A stretch of 64,000 nucleotides of DNA. Source: Gloeopeniophorella convolvens (Eukaryota > Basidiomycota > Agaricomycetes > Russulales). Of the stretch, positions 22,768-34,701 are shown one piece after another (the stretch's first letter is position 1; each line of letters begins with the position of its first letter). Location of the stretch: assembly GCA_022496205.1 (NCBI GenBank), contig WTXD01000001.1, forward strand, positions 1,302,001 to 1,366,000, written 5' to 3'. The notes under the pieces were generated by a model that saw only the letters and a list, made by a program, of their open reading frames with translations, was not told the origin of the DNA and did not search any database. The position numbers and the translations under genes were made by a program.

Positions 22768-23133
22768 GGTGTGTTTGGTCTGGTGCAGTACAAGCCGCAC
22801 CGTTGTCTGTGTGCTGAACTGTGCACGACAATAATCGCGACGTGAGGAAGAGCTGAGTCACGCGCGTCACGTCCAAAAAGGGTATAAGAGCTTCCCAGTA
22901 AAGAAGGTGGTGACAGGTGTGGTGCAACTGCAACACTGCAAATCCAGACGCGGTTGCTTAGTCATCAAAGAGCTTATCTATTTGTTCAATCGATTCACGA
23001 ACGCATGGGGAAGAAAATCATATTATGGTAGGACTGAAGTTAGTCTCGCTCAGGTCTCGTAAATTGTGTCGGGTGTGAGCGGGTACCATTACTGAATGGG
23101 GAGGACGGTACTGTCACGGAGCTCGCGCGACGG
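22768..23133. other. Intergenic between the membrane-protein gene and Med7
   Basis: 366 bases: Med7 promoter side and the 3' flank of the seven-helix-type gene. No recognisable element. Confidence 0.35.
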
Positions 23134-24554
23134 CTACGCATCCTCACCTTGCAGCTCATAATGTGCATCTACACCATGAAATGCCTTGTGCACGGGTGCG
23201 TGAACTGGTACGTGGATCAGGGGTAGCGCGGAACCACGATGAGTACACTCTCCAGTACTCGCCAGCTCCCTCGAAAGACCCAGACGAGCAGTGATCAAGC
23301 TCTGGGAAATGCCCTGAGAAGGATGAGTTACGGGTTCGGCCACCGACACAGAAGGACTTACAAAAAACACAGGTATTATATTGAGCATGACATATCCGAC
23401 ATTGAGATCGGTCTGTTGAAGACCGACACTTAAGTAGAATCTAACACCAGCGCAAGAGTTCCGTGTGATAGGCGTACCGTGACATGGCCCGTTGGGGCGA
23501 GGGATGCAACCTCATACACGATGATGCCTACCCAAGTGACAAGGGCCGAATCGATGACAGCGCGAAGAGTGGAGGAGTGCTTTCGGACCATGTCCATCTT
23601 ATGGTCATGTTCGAACATAGCATCGTGCACGGAATGGGCGGTCCACCTGGATCCCAGAATCAGAACTGCCTTCAACTAGGAAAGGCAAGGAAGCCTACAT
23701 GATTTTCCATAAAATGGCGCCTGTCATGGCCGTATTGATAGCAAACATGAACCAGCCCCACGCTACTGTGATCTTCAGCGTGACTGGGAGTAGAGTGCTT
23801 TCGTAAAAGCTCCGGTTGAAATAAATGGCCAAGTGCTGAGCATCTGCAGACCAGCAGAGGACTAGAATGGTTTCCAGTGCCAATTCAGTCAAAAGCATAT
23901 GGGAGTGCTCGTAACTTACGTGCGTTCATCAACACGGATACGGCCGGCAAGAAAAGAGACCATCTTTTCCTATCGAAGATGATGTAGAAACGCCATGCCA
24001 GGGTCCCATCCGAAAGGAACCCCTGAATTCGGTGACAATGAGATGTGGCGCGATGGTGAGTGGATACATACTCACAGCGAGCGTAGTCGTGATACTAGCG
24101 GCCGCGTGCGTCAAAACCCGAAGGAGAGAACGGGACATAGTGACATACTTCCCAACCACCAGCAGCGGTATTGTCCAATGTAAGATTTCTTCATCAGAAT
24201 CATTCTGGAGACGAGCGCGCGAGAATTCCAGGGAACGAGTGATGAAGTGAGCCAGGAGGTCAAGGAAGCTGTGAAAAACGTTCAGTAGCAAGACCATCAA
24301 CCGGACACTGACGGAGCGCACAGGGCAACAGTGACCCATCTCAGTCTCTTCGATGACACAGTCTCCTGCTGGTAGGTGGACCATATCGCCAGCACGAAGA
24401 GGACGAAATAGACACCTCGTTACACCGAAGTAGTAAGATCAGCTGAAGGTCCTTTATGACTCTACTGTTGGTACTCACCAAAGAGGCCTGACAACGAAGC
24501 TAACGTGATCGCGGCGATCTGCAGGGCCTGCAATGTTTCTGACGTGGACATCAT
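23134..24554 (-). CDS. Multi-pass (about seven helices) membrane protein, basidiomycete type
   Basis: Nine exons (minus): 24554-24479, 24415-24322, 24268-24149, 24094-24076, 24022-23920, 23843-23699, 23646-23478, 23412-23362, 23313-23134, giving 318 aa. Hydrophobic segments appear in order: IAAITLASLSGLFGVYFVLF, WVTVALFLDLLAHFI, ILHWTIPLLVVGNITTTLA, WSLFLPAVSVLM, KITVAWGWFMFAINTAMTGA, VIDSALVTWVGIIVYEVASL and VGYVMLNIIPVFFGISQSL. The loop DGTLAWRFYIIFDRKRW and the basic segment after the last helix resemble a large Agaricomycete family of uncharacterised multi-pass proteins annotated with DUFs. Function is unknown. Exon 4 is only 19 nt. Two adjacent ATGs open the gene; the first is used. It sits between Med7 and acyl-CoA ligase 2 on the same strand. 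Confidence 0.75.
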
Positions 24555-25820
24555 ATCCTCTTCGATGAGGTCTCCAAGAGGCCCCGCTCATCTCACTTTA
24601 TGCCAGAGGGAACGAGCTCCGAGAGAGCGCCTGAGGACAAGGGCCAGTGCGGAACTTGCCTCCAGCTGTAGTAGCCAATAAAGCCAGCGCGATTCGACAC
24701 TATCGTGATATTAAAGCACGGAGACTTCCTGAAAAGAAATAAGCCTTGTAACCTCTGCAGAAGGTGCCAAGTCGGGGCAATGTCTCTCAGTTTGCCTCAA
24801 CGTCATGTTTGTATTGACGCATGCTCCGCGAGTCGACGTAAGACAGTAGTATGACAGCTGCACAGTGACGCTGATCATCTCGCCCCCTGAGACATGAGGG
24901 GGATATGAGAGGACAGTAGGTGTTGACAGCAGCACCCACAGTCGATATCTGAGTCCGGCTCGCAGTGGAGATCTTGCCAGCGATGTGTTCGCTGGCCCAC
25001 GACGACTTCGGGCCGCATAGGGGGGAGAGATTAGGTCTACGGGGTATTGGCTTCCTGGATTGTAGGTCATTTCACACTTTCGCTACCGTACGGGCAGGTG
25101 CTTGCTTATCGCCAGGCCGCGATACGTCAATGCATGATCGGCGTTGAGCCTTGACAGACGCCACAGTAAACGGATTTCCAGAAGGGGGACAACGACAGAG
25201 GTTCCGAAGAGGACGGCGTCACTCCAAGGTGATGTCGAGCGGGTGTCATGAACCGGTGCCATCAGACTGAACTCTGATAAGACTGGGACTGTGGTATTAG
25301 GAAACCAGGACGGTGTGGTGTTGAAGCCGCTGAATTGGTGATGGGAGAAAAGCAAAAGCTTCGAACCCATGGCAGGGTAGTTTCCATGAAGAATCTCGAG
25401 GTCGGAGCCCAGTGGTGATGATGATGGCGGCTCGAGTCAATTCGACATGGCGCGGCGGATGTGCGCGGGACGTCGCGCCACGCGCCACCGCCATAAGCCA
25501 CTCGAAATTCCGACAGGCCGCCCATCGATCGTGACCGGGTCGTCAGCTGAGCTTCCTCGTCCACGATGCGTCGTCCGTGTGAGCGGTGAAACAGGCACTG
25601 TAGGAAAGCGGGTTCTCGATTTCAAATTGGACACTCGCAGGTCCGCCCTCACAGATCTCGACGAATTTCGCGATGAAGGATTGCATTAGTACAAAGTGCA
25701 CGTCTACAGTACATGTGATGTTATCGAGGCATTATGCGCAGAACTCTACAACTTGATCCGGTCATTCTTACAAGGAAGGCGATCGAGCACCGGGGCGGCT
25801 CGAAAGGCAACTGTGGGACT
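24555..25820. other. Intergenic upstream of the membrane-protein gene
   Basis: 1266 bases. Minus frames at 25370-25083 and 25070-24711 and a plus frame at 25447-25689 are open, but none shows a domain, periodic hydrophobicity or a clean splice connection to a neighbour. I call no gene. Confidence 0.35.
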
Positions 25821-28428
25821 TTACAGCGTCGCCTTCGCCTTCTCAGCAGCCGCGCGCTCGGTACGCGCCTTCTCACGAAGGACGCGGCGCAGCAGCTTGC
25901 CGCTGGGGTTCTTCGGGATGGCGTCGATGAACTCGACGCCACCCTTGAGCCACTTGTAGTTAACCTTGACGTCAGCAACGTACTGTGTTGTGATGCCGGA
26001 GTCAGAACATTATCAAGTAGGTCTCAACCCATACTGGGCCCACCTTAGAGAGTTCGGCCTTGATAGCATCCGCCTCAGACTGGCTCGAGGCAGCACGGAG
26101 GGCGGCAGGCGGGTGGAGCACGATGTAAGCAAGAGGCAGCTCGCCACTGAAGTCGTCCGGCACTGGAACGATGCAGACGTCCAAAACGTCGGGATGGCTG
26201 AGAAGGTGGCCCTCGAGCTCTGCGGGAGCGACCTGGAAGCCGCGGACTTTGATCAATTCCTGTGGACGAATGAGGTCAGTCGTATTCATCATAGTTTCCA
26301 AGGCGTAGGCTCTTTTACCTTGAGACGATCAACGACGTAGATGTTGCCTTCGGCGTCATACTCGACCTCGTCACCAGTGCGGACCCATCTGCAGCGAAGC
26401 CGTTAGGCTTAAGGCATGACCTAGTTTCGCATTCACTTACCCGCCCTCCAAGAAGGTCTCGGCAGTACTAATCAAGATCATTTAGATTAAGTTGTTGTTG
26501 AAGATGTGAAAACAACTTACGCCTTCGGGTTCTCATGGTAGCGGAGAGCGTTGGACGGGCTCTGCACAACGAGCTCACCACGCTCGCCGAGCTTGGCGAG
26601 CGAACCGTCCTCCTTGACGACCCGGAACTTGACACCGGGGACTGCGATGCCAGCGCTGCCAGCCTTGCCGACCTTCTCGAGCGCGGAGGTCATGGAGACG
26701 GCGGTGGCAGTCTCGGTCATGCCTGTCCAAGGTCAGCGACGACAAGTGGGAGGCTTAGCGGAGATGGGCGTACCGTAGCCCTGACCAAGGCTGGCGTTGG
26801 GAAGAACCTTCTCGAGCTGATGAGCCAACTCGGGGGAAAGAGGAGCAGCTCCGCTGAAGCAGAAACGGATGTTCTTGAGCTCCGCCTCATAGTCCTTGGT
26901 CGCGGGGTGCTGCGAACGAAGCCAAGTAAGATACCACAGCGCTAAATGGATAAGCGAGGCATAACTACCTTGCAGAGCAGGACGACCATGGGTGGAACAA
27001 CCCTGTGAGCACGGTCAGAGATTGCCAGCGTGTAGGATCTAGAGTGAAACCGACAAAAGGTGGGTAATCTTGTGGCGTCTGACGCTCTCCAAGAAGCTGG
27101 GCCAGCCAAACTTTGGCATGATAACAACAGACATCTGTGCGAGATAATACAAATCAGCTTGTGAAGCCCTCCCAATGCTGGTAAAATGACTGACGCCAGA
27201 GTAGAGCATGACATGAACGTTGAGGATAAGACCGAAGATATCTGAGGACGGCGTAAGACACAGTCCTGGGACCAGGCCTAGCTCTTATAGTACTCACGGA
27301 AGAAGGGAAGAACTGGATCGCAACAACATCAGATATCGTACTTAGAGAAGCAGATAGATGAACCCACCGCCAGTGATGACGTCTCCTGGGCGGAATCGCC
27401 ACTGGTCTGTGGGAATGTTGTTCTTCGTCTCCACGAGGTAGTTATGTGCACGAATTTGCAGGGTGTTAGCAATGACTGAGTAATGGGGAATTGCCACAGC
27501 CTGTAGATGATACGTGAGCCCACAAGATACCAAAAGGGTGGCAGTGCTACCTTGGGGGGACCGGTAGTGCCGCTGGAGAGGCAAAGGAAGGCAATTTTCG
27601 TCTTAGCCTCACCTGCGCCGAGCTTTCGCTCGACGAAGTTGGCATTGTGGGTTAGACCATCCTGGATCAGTTGCTCAACGGTCACGTGAGGGGCATCGTA
27701 GGTGGGTTGGTCCAAAATGACAATGCGCTCCTGGGGAAGGCCGACCTCCTTGCAAGCATCCGTAGCATTTTTGAGGAACTGGGTCGGGACAATGATAGTG
27801 GTAGCCTTCGTCAGTCTGAGCTGATGGGTGAGCTCCTCGACGGTATACGAAGGGTTAGAGTTCCTGGGCGCATTTTAAGTAAGAGCGCGGGATATTGGGG
27901 AGGGGTTCATACGTGGAGATGGCACCAAGCCTATGCAACGCCCAGAAGATGGTCGGGTAGTCTACAGATATTCATCAGTATGTCAGACAGGGGGGACGGT
28001 AGATGGACTTGCCCATGTGGTTGGGAGCGTACAAGCACACTGAACGCACGATAAGACGCTACGATCGATGCAAGGCTGAGTAGTGTTACATACCGACTTC
28101 ATCCTCCTCTAAAACGGACGTTAGCAACCGATGTGCATGGGTAGTCACGGCGAATACTCACTGATATCCCACTTGCGGCTTAAACCGTTTGCAAGCCCGT
28201 CAACACGCTTGCGAACCTGGGGAGATGTTCATATCTTCGGAAGAGACAACAACATGAACGGCTCACCTCTCGGGAGTCGACAGCCCGGCCAGTGGCGTCA
28301 TCGACGAAGAAGGGGGTGCCTTGGGGACGGATCGCTCTCAGCTCATGATCAGAGTCGAAGAAGAACTGAGGGATGGTCAGGTTGTCGGGGATGAAGGGAG
28401 CTGGCTCGGAGGGAAGGAGTTCAGACAT
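25821..28428 (-). CDS. 4-coumarate-CoA ligase-like acyl-CoA synthetase 2 (ANL family)
   Basis: Seventeen exons (minus): 28428-28267, 28216-28162, 28108-28094, 28039-28013, 27961-27913, 27863-27551, 27500-27368, 27312-27298, 27241-27195, 27134-27055, 27002-26969, 26909-26774, 26722-26521, 26467-26441, 26388-26319, 26259-26044, 25982-25821; total 580 aa. Motifs: [43 protein letters not shown] and [12 protein letters not shown]. Eleven exons have exactly the length of their counterpart in ligase 1, and the single 47-nt exon equals the 23+24 nt pair there. The intron after exon 4 starts with GC (GCAAGT), not GT. The C-terminus is ATL, which is not a standard PTS1, unlike ARL of ligase 1. Role: CoA ligation of an unknown acid. 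Confidence 0.87.
27962..28012 (-). other. GC-AG intron in acyl-CoA ligase 2
   Basis: Donor GCAAGT, acceptor CTGTAG, 51 nt, phase 1. The orthologous junction in ligase 1 uses GTACGT. Reading from any nearby GT would put the next exon (YPTIFWALHRLGAI) out of frame. Confidence 0.7.
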
Positions 28429-30244
28429 GTTTTCGAGAGCTGCGTTGCGCTTGAGTAGACAAACGTACTGAGTCTCGACGAGGGTATGGGAGTCTTTATA
28501 GGTTGGGGACGAGGCCGTAAAGTAACGGCAATGCGCGCTCGAGCATGATAGTTCCTGTTCAGCTTGGAACGCTTCTCCCCAGTGAAACCGCGTCGGACCG
28601 CCTGATGCCGCATCGGCGTACCAAGGCGCTTTAGAACTCCATTTGGTAGATCTTCGAACTGCATTCTGGCCCCACCCCCAATCCCCTGTCCCTCAATCAA
28701 CTGCGTCACCTGTCGCCCACTGCGTCGGCATTCCCGGATGCAGTCACCATCAAAAGTCATAGCGAGCACACATCTGAATACGAGCCCTCGGACTCGGAGA
28801 AGGCTAGACCAAAACGTGCAACAAGGGGCAAGAATGACGAAACAACAATTAGCGTGAGCTAGTCGATATCCAATTAACATACGGGTAAAGCACGGTAATG
28901 ACGCCCGCATCACATTCATGTGAGGCCCCATTGTGGCGATTCCAGCGTCTTCGGTGGACTCTCCTCCGCGCATTCCTCTTGCCACCAAGTTTCCCGATCC
29001 GAGTCGTATCATCGCAGAGGAGTTGGTCGCACTAGTTGGCCAACGGCTAGCGGACTCCGATGCTGTACATGGAGGTATGGATAACGCTGGGTGAACTCCG
29101 TTTAGGAGGAAGCACATGTTTCTGTCTCGGCCGTGGCTGGTTTGGCTCTATAGGAACGTTGTTTGACCCTGGTCTTGACGAACGCCCCGGATGCGGGGAA
29201 AGGCTGAAGCGGGTTCGAAGGATTTGGAGTGACAACTGTAGCCGGCGTAGCTGTCCGTGTGCGGAGAATCCAGTGTGCCGCGGCAGAGAGCATGAGCCCA
29301 TTGGCGCCGAGGGACGAAGTGCGACCATAAAGGAGTTACCGACTCGGAGGACGTCCTCGGAAGAGAGGACATACCGGACCGGTGGCAGCAACTTCTCATC
29401 GGTGGAATGCGTTGGCTGTGGACACCGAAGTTCTTCTCTGGCTAGGCGTAAATTCGTGAAGCGCCCTAGATATCTTTGCCATGGCACCTTGACATCGAGC
29501 GAGAGCTAGCGAGAGCGCTGCTGGAGCGTAAACCTGCTTCGTAAGCCCTATTGCTTCAACGACGCCAGATAACCCGCTCGGATCAGTCTGAGTCGCTCCA
29601 CGTCGCATCCATAGCCGTACAGACGGTGTAAACGGGGTAGGGGAAGTGCATTGGACTTCTCGGTACGAAGGTTATGAAATGCGGCATAACCGGCAGGTAA
29701 CTGGAGGGCGCTCCTGATATGTACTGAGTTAATCACAGTGCCAACAGACCCAAGTCAATGCCTACCTCACCTTCAGCTGAATTCTCACAGGGTAACCTCA
29801 TCTAATGCTACGAGACGACGGGAACCGGAGCCAACAAGCCAGAGGTTACGTGTCGTATGCACCATTGACTGACGGTCGCATCTACATGGGACGTGGGCCA
29901 TCAATCGGAGGAGCAAAAACAGTCCGTTGGTCAGACTGCTTCCGCATCGTAGCGTTGGTACTTTGGGAACGGGTGTTTTAAGCTGTGCGGTAGGTTGTGT
30001 TGTGTTGGTGGCGACGGCGAGAAGGACGACGCCTGACGACGCGGGGCGTCGCCGCGGCGGCCCGGGTCCGGCAGAGCCGCCCGCAGCCTCCCGCAGCACG
30101 CCGACTCGCTTCTTGAACCGAATACGCTCACGTGCTGGCATCGACTGCGAGCTGCGCACTTTGTCTGCGCACTTGGGTGGTATAAACCAAGGTCTTCCTG
30201 TGAAGGAATCGAACTCCCTGTACCCACAGGACCAACAGCCACCC
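28429..30244. other. Divergent intergenic region (ligase 2 / CN-hydrolase gene)
   Basis: 1.8 kb between two start codons pointing away from each other. Several overlapping open frames (28377-29117 minus, 29047-29487 minus, 29060-29509 plus) lack family resemblance and are interrupted in different phases. I see no gene; promoters of both flanking genes must lie here. Confidence 0.4.
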
Positions 30245-32060
30245 ATGGCGAGCTTGAGACAGCTTGTGTTCATTGAACATCCAAACGTCATCTTTCCCCT
30301 CGTCGCGACAACTCTAGCTCTCCCCGCACTTTCACCGAGGCCGGCCTTAGTCCCATTGACCCTCCTCGTGGCAACCCTGCTTGTCTACAGCCGCATCGTA
30401 ACCCCGCGGCCACATGCACCAAGGACAATATTTGTCGCTCTTGTCGGTGTCTCCCTCGCTTCAACAATCTCACACCTCCTTCCCTCCATACATGCCCTTT
30501 CTTCTCCCATCTCATCCATCCTTTCCCTATGGATCATATCCTCCATATCATCTTTTATAGCATTTGGTGCCATCCTGTCAGACCGCTTCAGCCTACATGT
30601 CAGCACCCCATGGGCCAAAATTACCTTCTTTCCCGCAATCTGGGCCTCGGTCTGGCAACTCATTGCTCATATCAGTCCTGTGGGCCACCTGGTCACATGG
30701 AGCCCGGTGACTGGTATTGAGGGCTATGATTGGATTAGGCCATCATTTGGTGCATGGGGGATCAACTGGCTTGTCGGTGCATCTGCTGTCATTGTTGCTG
30801 AATGCGTAGGTGTGTGGTTCATAGGACCTGGTGAGGAGTTCGAATCAGACGGTCCCCTGATTCCAAACCTCGCATCCGATAATGAATTACAGCCAAGCAA
30901 ACCCGTTCCCACCCGAGGATCACGCCACACATTGCTTCTCAGCCTCACTGTCCTTGGGCTTGCCATCCCCTCATTCTTCTTGCCGACCGTGCCGAATCTT
31001 ACATGGTCTGCGGCCTCTACACCCCTCTCGGTTGGCTGCGTGCTCCCTCATTCACCCCACGTGGACGGTACTCCCACTTTAGATGCGTTCATTGAGGAGT
31101 CCAAGCAGCACAACAATGCCCATATTTTACTTTGGCCCGAGGGTGCCCTGAGGTTTGAAAACTCTGAGCAACGGGATGCCGCTTTTGAAAAAGTACGCGA
31201 AAATGTCCAAGGGCCCCTAGTTGGCGTAACCTTCATAGAGCCTGTACCCGCCAGTGCTGGTTGGGAACATTCCAGGGAGGGCAAATGGCGCAACGGCCTG
31301 GTCCTAGTTGGCTCGGATGGACCTGTCGCAGAGTTCTACAAAAGAAATTTGGTTCCAAGTATGTTTGCTCCACCTTCGACGTATTGCTGCGCTCACGGCC
31401 CTGTTTGTCTCAGTCGCAGAATCGTTCTCAATGACTGAATCAAGAAAGGAACCCGAGATGTACGAGCTTCACGCGACGCGTCGGAACAAGAAGTGGACAC
31501 CTGTTCCTCCCTATAACCGCCCTATACCCCTCACAGCCGCCATCTGCCTCGACTTCTCCAGTCCAACTCTATTCACGTCGCTCGATTCACGCCCGGCGCT
31601 TATCTTGGCCCCCGCGCAGACATGGCATCATGACGTCAGTATGGCAGTTTGGGAACAAGCTAGGGCGCGCGCTGAAGAAGCGGGAAGCATGGTACTCTTT
31701 TGCGACGGTGGTTCTCACGGCGCGAGCGGGGTCGCAGGCCAGGGCATGCGCGAGCCAGTCCAGTTCGGCTCGGGCTCATGGACGCGGACCATAGGCGTGC
31801 AGTGGCCATTCAATGGGCGGCGATCTATGTACATGTGGGGAGGCGAAACGCTTTCCTTCGTCATCGTCTGGTCAATCCTGGGTGGCGGCTGGGCGATCGA
31901 GTTCCTTGCTCTACGCCGGATTCGAGGCGGCGGGGGCGGCGGCTTCGCTGTCTCAGCTCCTGGTTTCAGGGCGCTGTTTGACAGAGTCAGGGCCTACATT
32001 CGGGAGCGCCGGCGTCCTCCGCCTCCAGCCCAGGGCGAGCAACAACCCTTATTGATTTGA
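30245..32060 (+). CDS. Membrane-anchored carbon-nitrogen hydrolase, apolipoprotein N-acyltransferase-like
   Basis: Exons 30245-31358 and 31414-32060 give 586 aa; the 55-nt intron is phase 1. The N-terminal ~270 residues contain several hydrophobic helices (for example VIFPLVATTLALPAL, PALVPLTLLVATLLVYS, TIFVALVGVSLASTI and a later LLLSLTVLGLAIPSFFL). Then comes a nitrilase-type domain with the expected triad: Glu299 in LLWPEGAL, Lys366 in EFYKRNLVP and Cys416 in AAICLDFSS. A last hydrophobic segment (LSFVIVWSILGGGWAIEFLA) precedes a basic, Pro-rich tail. This helices-domain-helix order is that of bacterial Lnt, an acyltransferase acting on lipoproteins. Fungal relatives exist; their acceptor is not settled, so amide hydrolysis or N-acyl transfer are both possible. 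In-frame sequence upstream of 30245 is not hydrophobic and is left out. Confidence 0.75.
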
Positions 32061-32211
32061 ACAATAATCACGCTGCACGTTTCGCTTTCGTCGTTTCCCC
32101 GTTACTTGTTCCTCTACTGTACCGTGCTTTCGTGTCATCGTTTGTATCATATGCTAGGTTTGACAACGTTTATAGTGCGGGGTCTCAAATGCAAATGTCA
32201 TCGACTTTGTC

Positions 32212-33241
32212 TCAGATCCCGTACCGCTCCTTGAGCTGAGAATCATCCAAGTCCGTCGAACTCCAGACAGGCTCGTACGCGTCGACGTTCGCCGAGATAG
32301 CCGCGAGCTTGCTCCTCAACCTGTTCCCTGCATCGGGGCCGAGCGGCACGCGCACCCACTCACGCCGCTCCGCTAGACCCTGTGACAGCCCGGACCCGTT
32401 CACGAGCTCGTACATGCGCAACGCCGCCTTCTGTACGTCGCCGATCTGGCGCTGCTCGACGTGCACGGGGTGGTAGAGGTCGACAAGCCCGTGGCCCTGC
32501 TCGCGCGTGGTGTACGCGCCCGTCGCACGCGCAGGGTCCTCCACCCCGCTGCGGCTCGCCTTGGCCGCCGCGATGAAGCTCGTCGGGAAGTAGCCCGGCA
32601 CGACAACGTGCACGCGCACGCCGAACGGTGCGACCTCTGCGGCGACCGCCTCCGAGATCGCCTCGAGCGCGACCTTGGAGCCGTTGTATGCGCCGAACGA
32701 CGGCATGCCCGCGAGACCGGCGATAGAGGATATGTTCAGGATGTGGCCGGAGCGCTGCGCGCGGAACGAAGGGAGAAGCGCCTGCATGAGCGCGACGGGC
32801 CCGAAGACGTGCAGCTGGAACTGCTCGCGGATGCCCTCGGTCCTGGTCCAGCGTGGTCAGACGCGCCTCTTGTGGTGCAAAGTTTGAAAATACTGCACCG
32901 TAGCTCTTCAACAACGCCCGATAGGCCATAACCGGCGTTGTTCACGAGGACGTCGATGCGTCCATAAACCTTGAGGGCCTCCTTGGCGGCTTGCTGTACT
33001 TCGGCTTCAGGGGCGCTCGGATTGAGTGTGAAGGCATTCGCGCCAGCCTCGGTGAGCAATGCAGGAATTTTGGCCGCGTTACGTGCGGCAGCAATCACCT
33101 ACGTCGCTCTGTAAGGCCTTGGACACGCTAGAGTTTGGCCCGACGAGACATTACCTTATCTCCCTTCGAAAGCACGAGGTGCGACAGTGCGAGTCCAAGA
33201 CCGGAATTCGCGCCAGTAATCAACCAGACTCTTGCGGCCAT
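32212..33241 (-). CDS. Short-chain dehydrogenase/reductase
   Basis: Exons (minus) 33241-33155, 33098-32899 and 32842-32212 give 305 aa; introns 56 nt each, phases 0 and 2. Classical SDR features: nucleotide-binding TGANSGLG near residue 10, NNAG near residue 90, catalytic Ser in ISSIAG, and the YxxxK motif as YNGSK followed by VALEAISEAVAAEVAPFGV. An NAD(P)-dependent oxidoreductase of the large 'classical' type; the substrate cannot be told. The intermediate frames on + are shadows. It is divergently placed from the long disordered-protein gene at 34.7 kb. Confidence 0.88.
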
Positions 33242-34701
33242 CGTAGAAAATAGGATCGAATGTGAGAGGCGATGTGACTGCGTTGGGCGATGAGTGCTGA
33301 GCTGGCCATACCTCCAAGGTATTTATACTGAAATCCAGGACCCAGAGCTTCGACGCTCGCAGGGTTTGAATCCACTTGTCCTGTGTAGCAAGAGGCGAAC
33401 GCAACGATGGAGAGGTCCACATACCTCCGTGCCACTTTCCAAAAATAGGCATACACCTAGAGCGAGCGGCTGTTACCAAGTGGGCTCCTGTGGGCTCTGC
33501 CCGATGGCCCACCGAAGGACTCTGAAGAGCCCGACTCATAAACGTAAGTATCCGGAGGAGTGTGGGTCACATATAGCGTATACCCCTCGAGGTTTGGCTC
33601 GAAGCGACTCACGCAGAGCCATTTAGGAGCACGACATAATGCATAACCCCATGAGGGCACGGACACTGGTCTATGCTACTCCGACGGGGATGAGAGGCTC
33701 GGCGATAGCTTCTGGAAACGAGAACATAGAATAAGTGGCTAACGCAATGCGAGAGACATATCAACACTTGCAGCAGTTGATGTCCGATGATTCTTCAGTG
33801 CATCACTTGAGCTTTTGTGATAGATCCTCGAGTAAAGCCGATCGGAGACCAAAGCGTTCGCCTTTGAGGAACCTGCCGCCCAGCGGGCTGCGATACGGTG
33901 ACGCGAGCACGACTACATTTGCCCGTGGACGGGGAGTGAGCGATGTTCATTGAACCCCCAAACCTACGTACACGCTTAAGTCTGGCTTTGTAGGACGTTG
34001 TGAGATCAACAAAGGTTGTGACGCCATGCCTTGATTCAGAGGACGGGTCGTGCATGCATCGTCGCGCCGGATATGCACCTATTTTCATTCACTTATCTCT
34101 TGCAAACATGACTGCAGCCGCATGGAACATGATCACAACGGCGAGAAGGGATGACGGACAACACGAACGGACGATGATCTCCCTGAGAAGCTGCCATTCC
34201 AACACAAGGATCAATGTGCAGTGACACTGAGAAGACGCATATAACTGGATGAGGAATGATAGGGATGAACGGACGCACAAAAGCCGGCCCAGTATGGGGT
34301 GCGCTCTCGCGGACAGCTCCTTGTTACGCGTTTTCCCATGGGTGCCCTTCAGCGCGGATGAGCAAGTAGTGGAACGGATAACGCAAGGCAAAGAATGCAT
34401 AGAGCTACGCTTTTGTCGGCTGCCTCACGGCGCCTTGAGAAAGGCGGTCGTTATTGTGTGAACAGAACAATGCTTTGGGAACCAAATGTGGCCCAGCGTT
34501 TAATGTATGACGACCTATATGATGGCCTGTGTCCTTATAGAGTAGGCGTGAGCAAGGGAGGATGCAATGATGGACTCAACGAAGGCGTGTTTGTAGCCAG
34601 CCAGTGGGACGCACTGCCTCGGCACACCCGCCCCTCGACACGAGGCGGAATACACGACTTCTTTCATTGTCCTCCGGAGGGTGCTCTTTGGGCAGGTCTG
34701 A
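33242..34701. other. Divergent intergenic region (SDR / disordered protein)
   Basis: About 1.46 kb with short frames only. The missing 5' exon of the gene at 34.7 kb probably lies in the last few hundred bases. Confidence 0.35.

Noticed and set aside
24711..25370. Minus frames that might form another membrane protein
   Set aside because: Only one mildly hydrophobic stretch, and no frame-consistent junction between the pieces.
28377..29509. Overlapping frames on both strands in the ligase 2 / CN-hydrolase spacer
   Set aside because: No family resemblance, biased composition, and no splice signals that join them into a consistent protein.
30185..30260. tRNA-like B box (GTTCGATTCC on the minus strand)
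   Set aside because: No matching A box at the right distance and no cloverleaf could be drawn.
6760..33241. MBL hydrolases, acyl-CoA ligases and SDR as one secondary-metabolism cluster
   Set aside because: No backbone enzyme (PKS, NRPS, terpene synthase), P450, transporter or transcription factor is present, and housekeeping genes are interspersed.
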